From Clostridiales bacterium (GTDB lineage: Bacteria; Bacillota; Clostridia; Oscillospirales; Oscillospiraceae), in assembly GCA_022772525.1 (NCBI GenBank), contig JALFAD010000080.1, forward strand, positions 62,001 through 126,000: a DNA stretch of 64,000 bases. Direction: 5' to 3'. Below the pieces are notes generated by a model that ran no database searches, was not told the origin of the DNA, and saw only the letters and a program-made list of their open reading frames with translations. Position numbers and translations under genes: made by a program. Of this stretch, positions 63,967-64,000 are shown piece by piece; position 1 is the stretch's first letter; every line of letters begins with the position of its first letter.

Positions 63967-64000
63967 ATGAGCATTACGACAATGGATCAGGAATACGTTG
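63967..64000 (+). CDS. argD: Start of the next arg gene, probably argD (acetylornithine aminotransferase)
   Basis: Only 11 codons are in the window: MSITTMDQEYV, beginning one base after the argB stop. The residues fit the N-terminus of Clostridia ArgD proteins, and argD commonly follows argB in this operon order. The call is mostly from context. Confidence 0.5.
   Translation, partial: MSITTMDQEYV

Overview
The window reads as a chromosome segment of a GC-rich Bacillota (Clostridia), most like the gut Oscillospiraceae and relatives. The basis is lipoproteins with Gly-Cys lipoboxes, strong GGAGG ribosome binding sites, TTGACA-N17-TATAAT promoters, a DUF4314-type conjugative-element gene, a short (type 2) ArgC, and many small palindromic repeats. 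No rRNA or CRISPR array was seen. The one tRNA is Arg(ACG).

Layout. (1) 1-5.4 kb is a gene graveyard: the 3' end of a GH2 beta-galactosidase, a frameshifted and truncated GPH sugar transporter joined to scraps of a conjugative element (VirB4-like, then a relaxase-tail-like piece), a RelB/ParE-type toxin-antitoxin pair, a truncated surface protein, a phosphatase tail, a structured repeat, and a three-gene conjugative-element remnant. (2) 5.4-8.5 kb, minus strand: an ECF sigma/anti-sigma pair, and a PlsY-like acyltransferase with a GT28 glycosyltransferase (membrane lipids). (3) 8.5-14.4 kb: a cobalamin-riboswitch operon with a surface-anchored CbiK-like chelatase, a two-domain lipoprotein and a complete FecCD-type ABC importer. 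(4) 14.4-19.4 kb, minus strand: cardiolipin synthase, polyprenyl glycosylphosphotransferase, mutY and a PHP phosphatase. (5) 19.6-26.8 kb: an integrative element in the 3' end of tRNA-Arg with integrase, repressor/Cro/Xis switch, a RepA-like ATPase, a nested Fst-type type I toxin with antisense RNA, and an RHH regulator with its own operator array; three copies of the tRNA end show stacked att sites.

(6) 26.8-32.8 kb: ridA, a run of three strong hairpins, a GGDEF protein, a YkvA-like protein and a lysine-riboswitch amino-acid ABC importer. (7) 33.0-39.7 kb: the most unusual locus, two paralogous lipoproteins that fuse a solute-binding fold to a 5'-nucleotidase C-terminal domain, followed by a large hybrid sensor kinase with two receiver domains. 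(8) 39.8-43.6 kb: a rhodanese lipoprotein, a HAD phosphatase and ruvC-ruvA-ruvB. (9) 43.7-54.0 kb: a zinc-ribbon protein, MarR plus a heterodimeric ABC exporter, an HMA protein plus P1B-ATPase, glpK, and mnmA. (10) 54.2-57.8 kb: a 1165-residue secreted SH3-repeat protein with a lysozyme-like domain that lacks the catalytic residues. (11) 58-64 kb: the arginine operon argG-H-C-J-B and the start of a likely argD.

Product names come from reading the proteins against remembered family features; no database search was run. Motifs, promoters, hairpins and repeats were read directly from the sequence.
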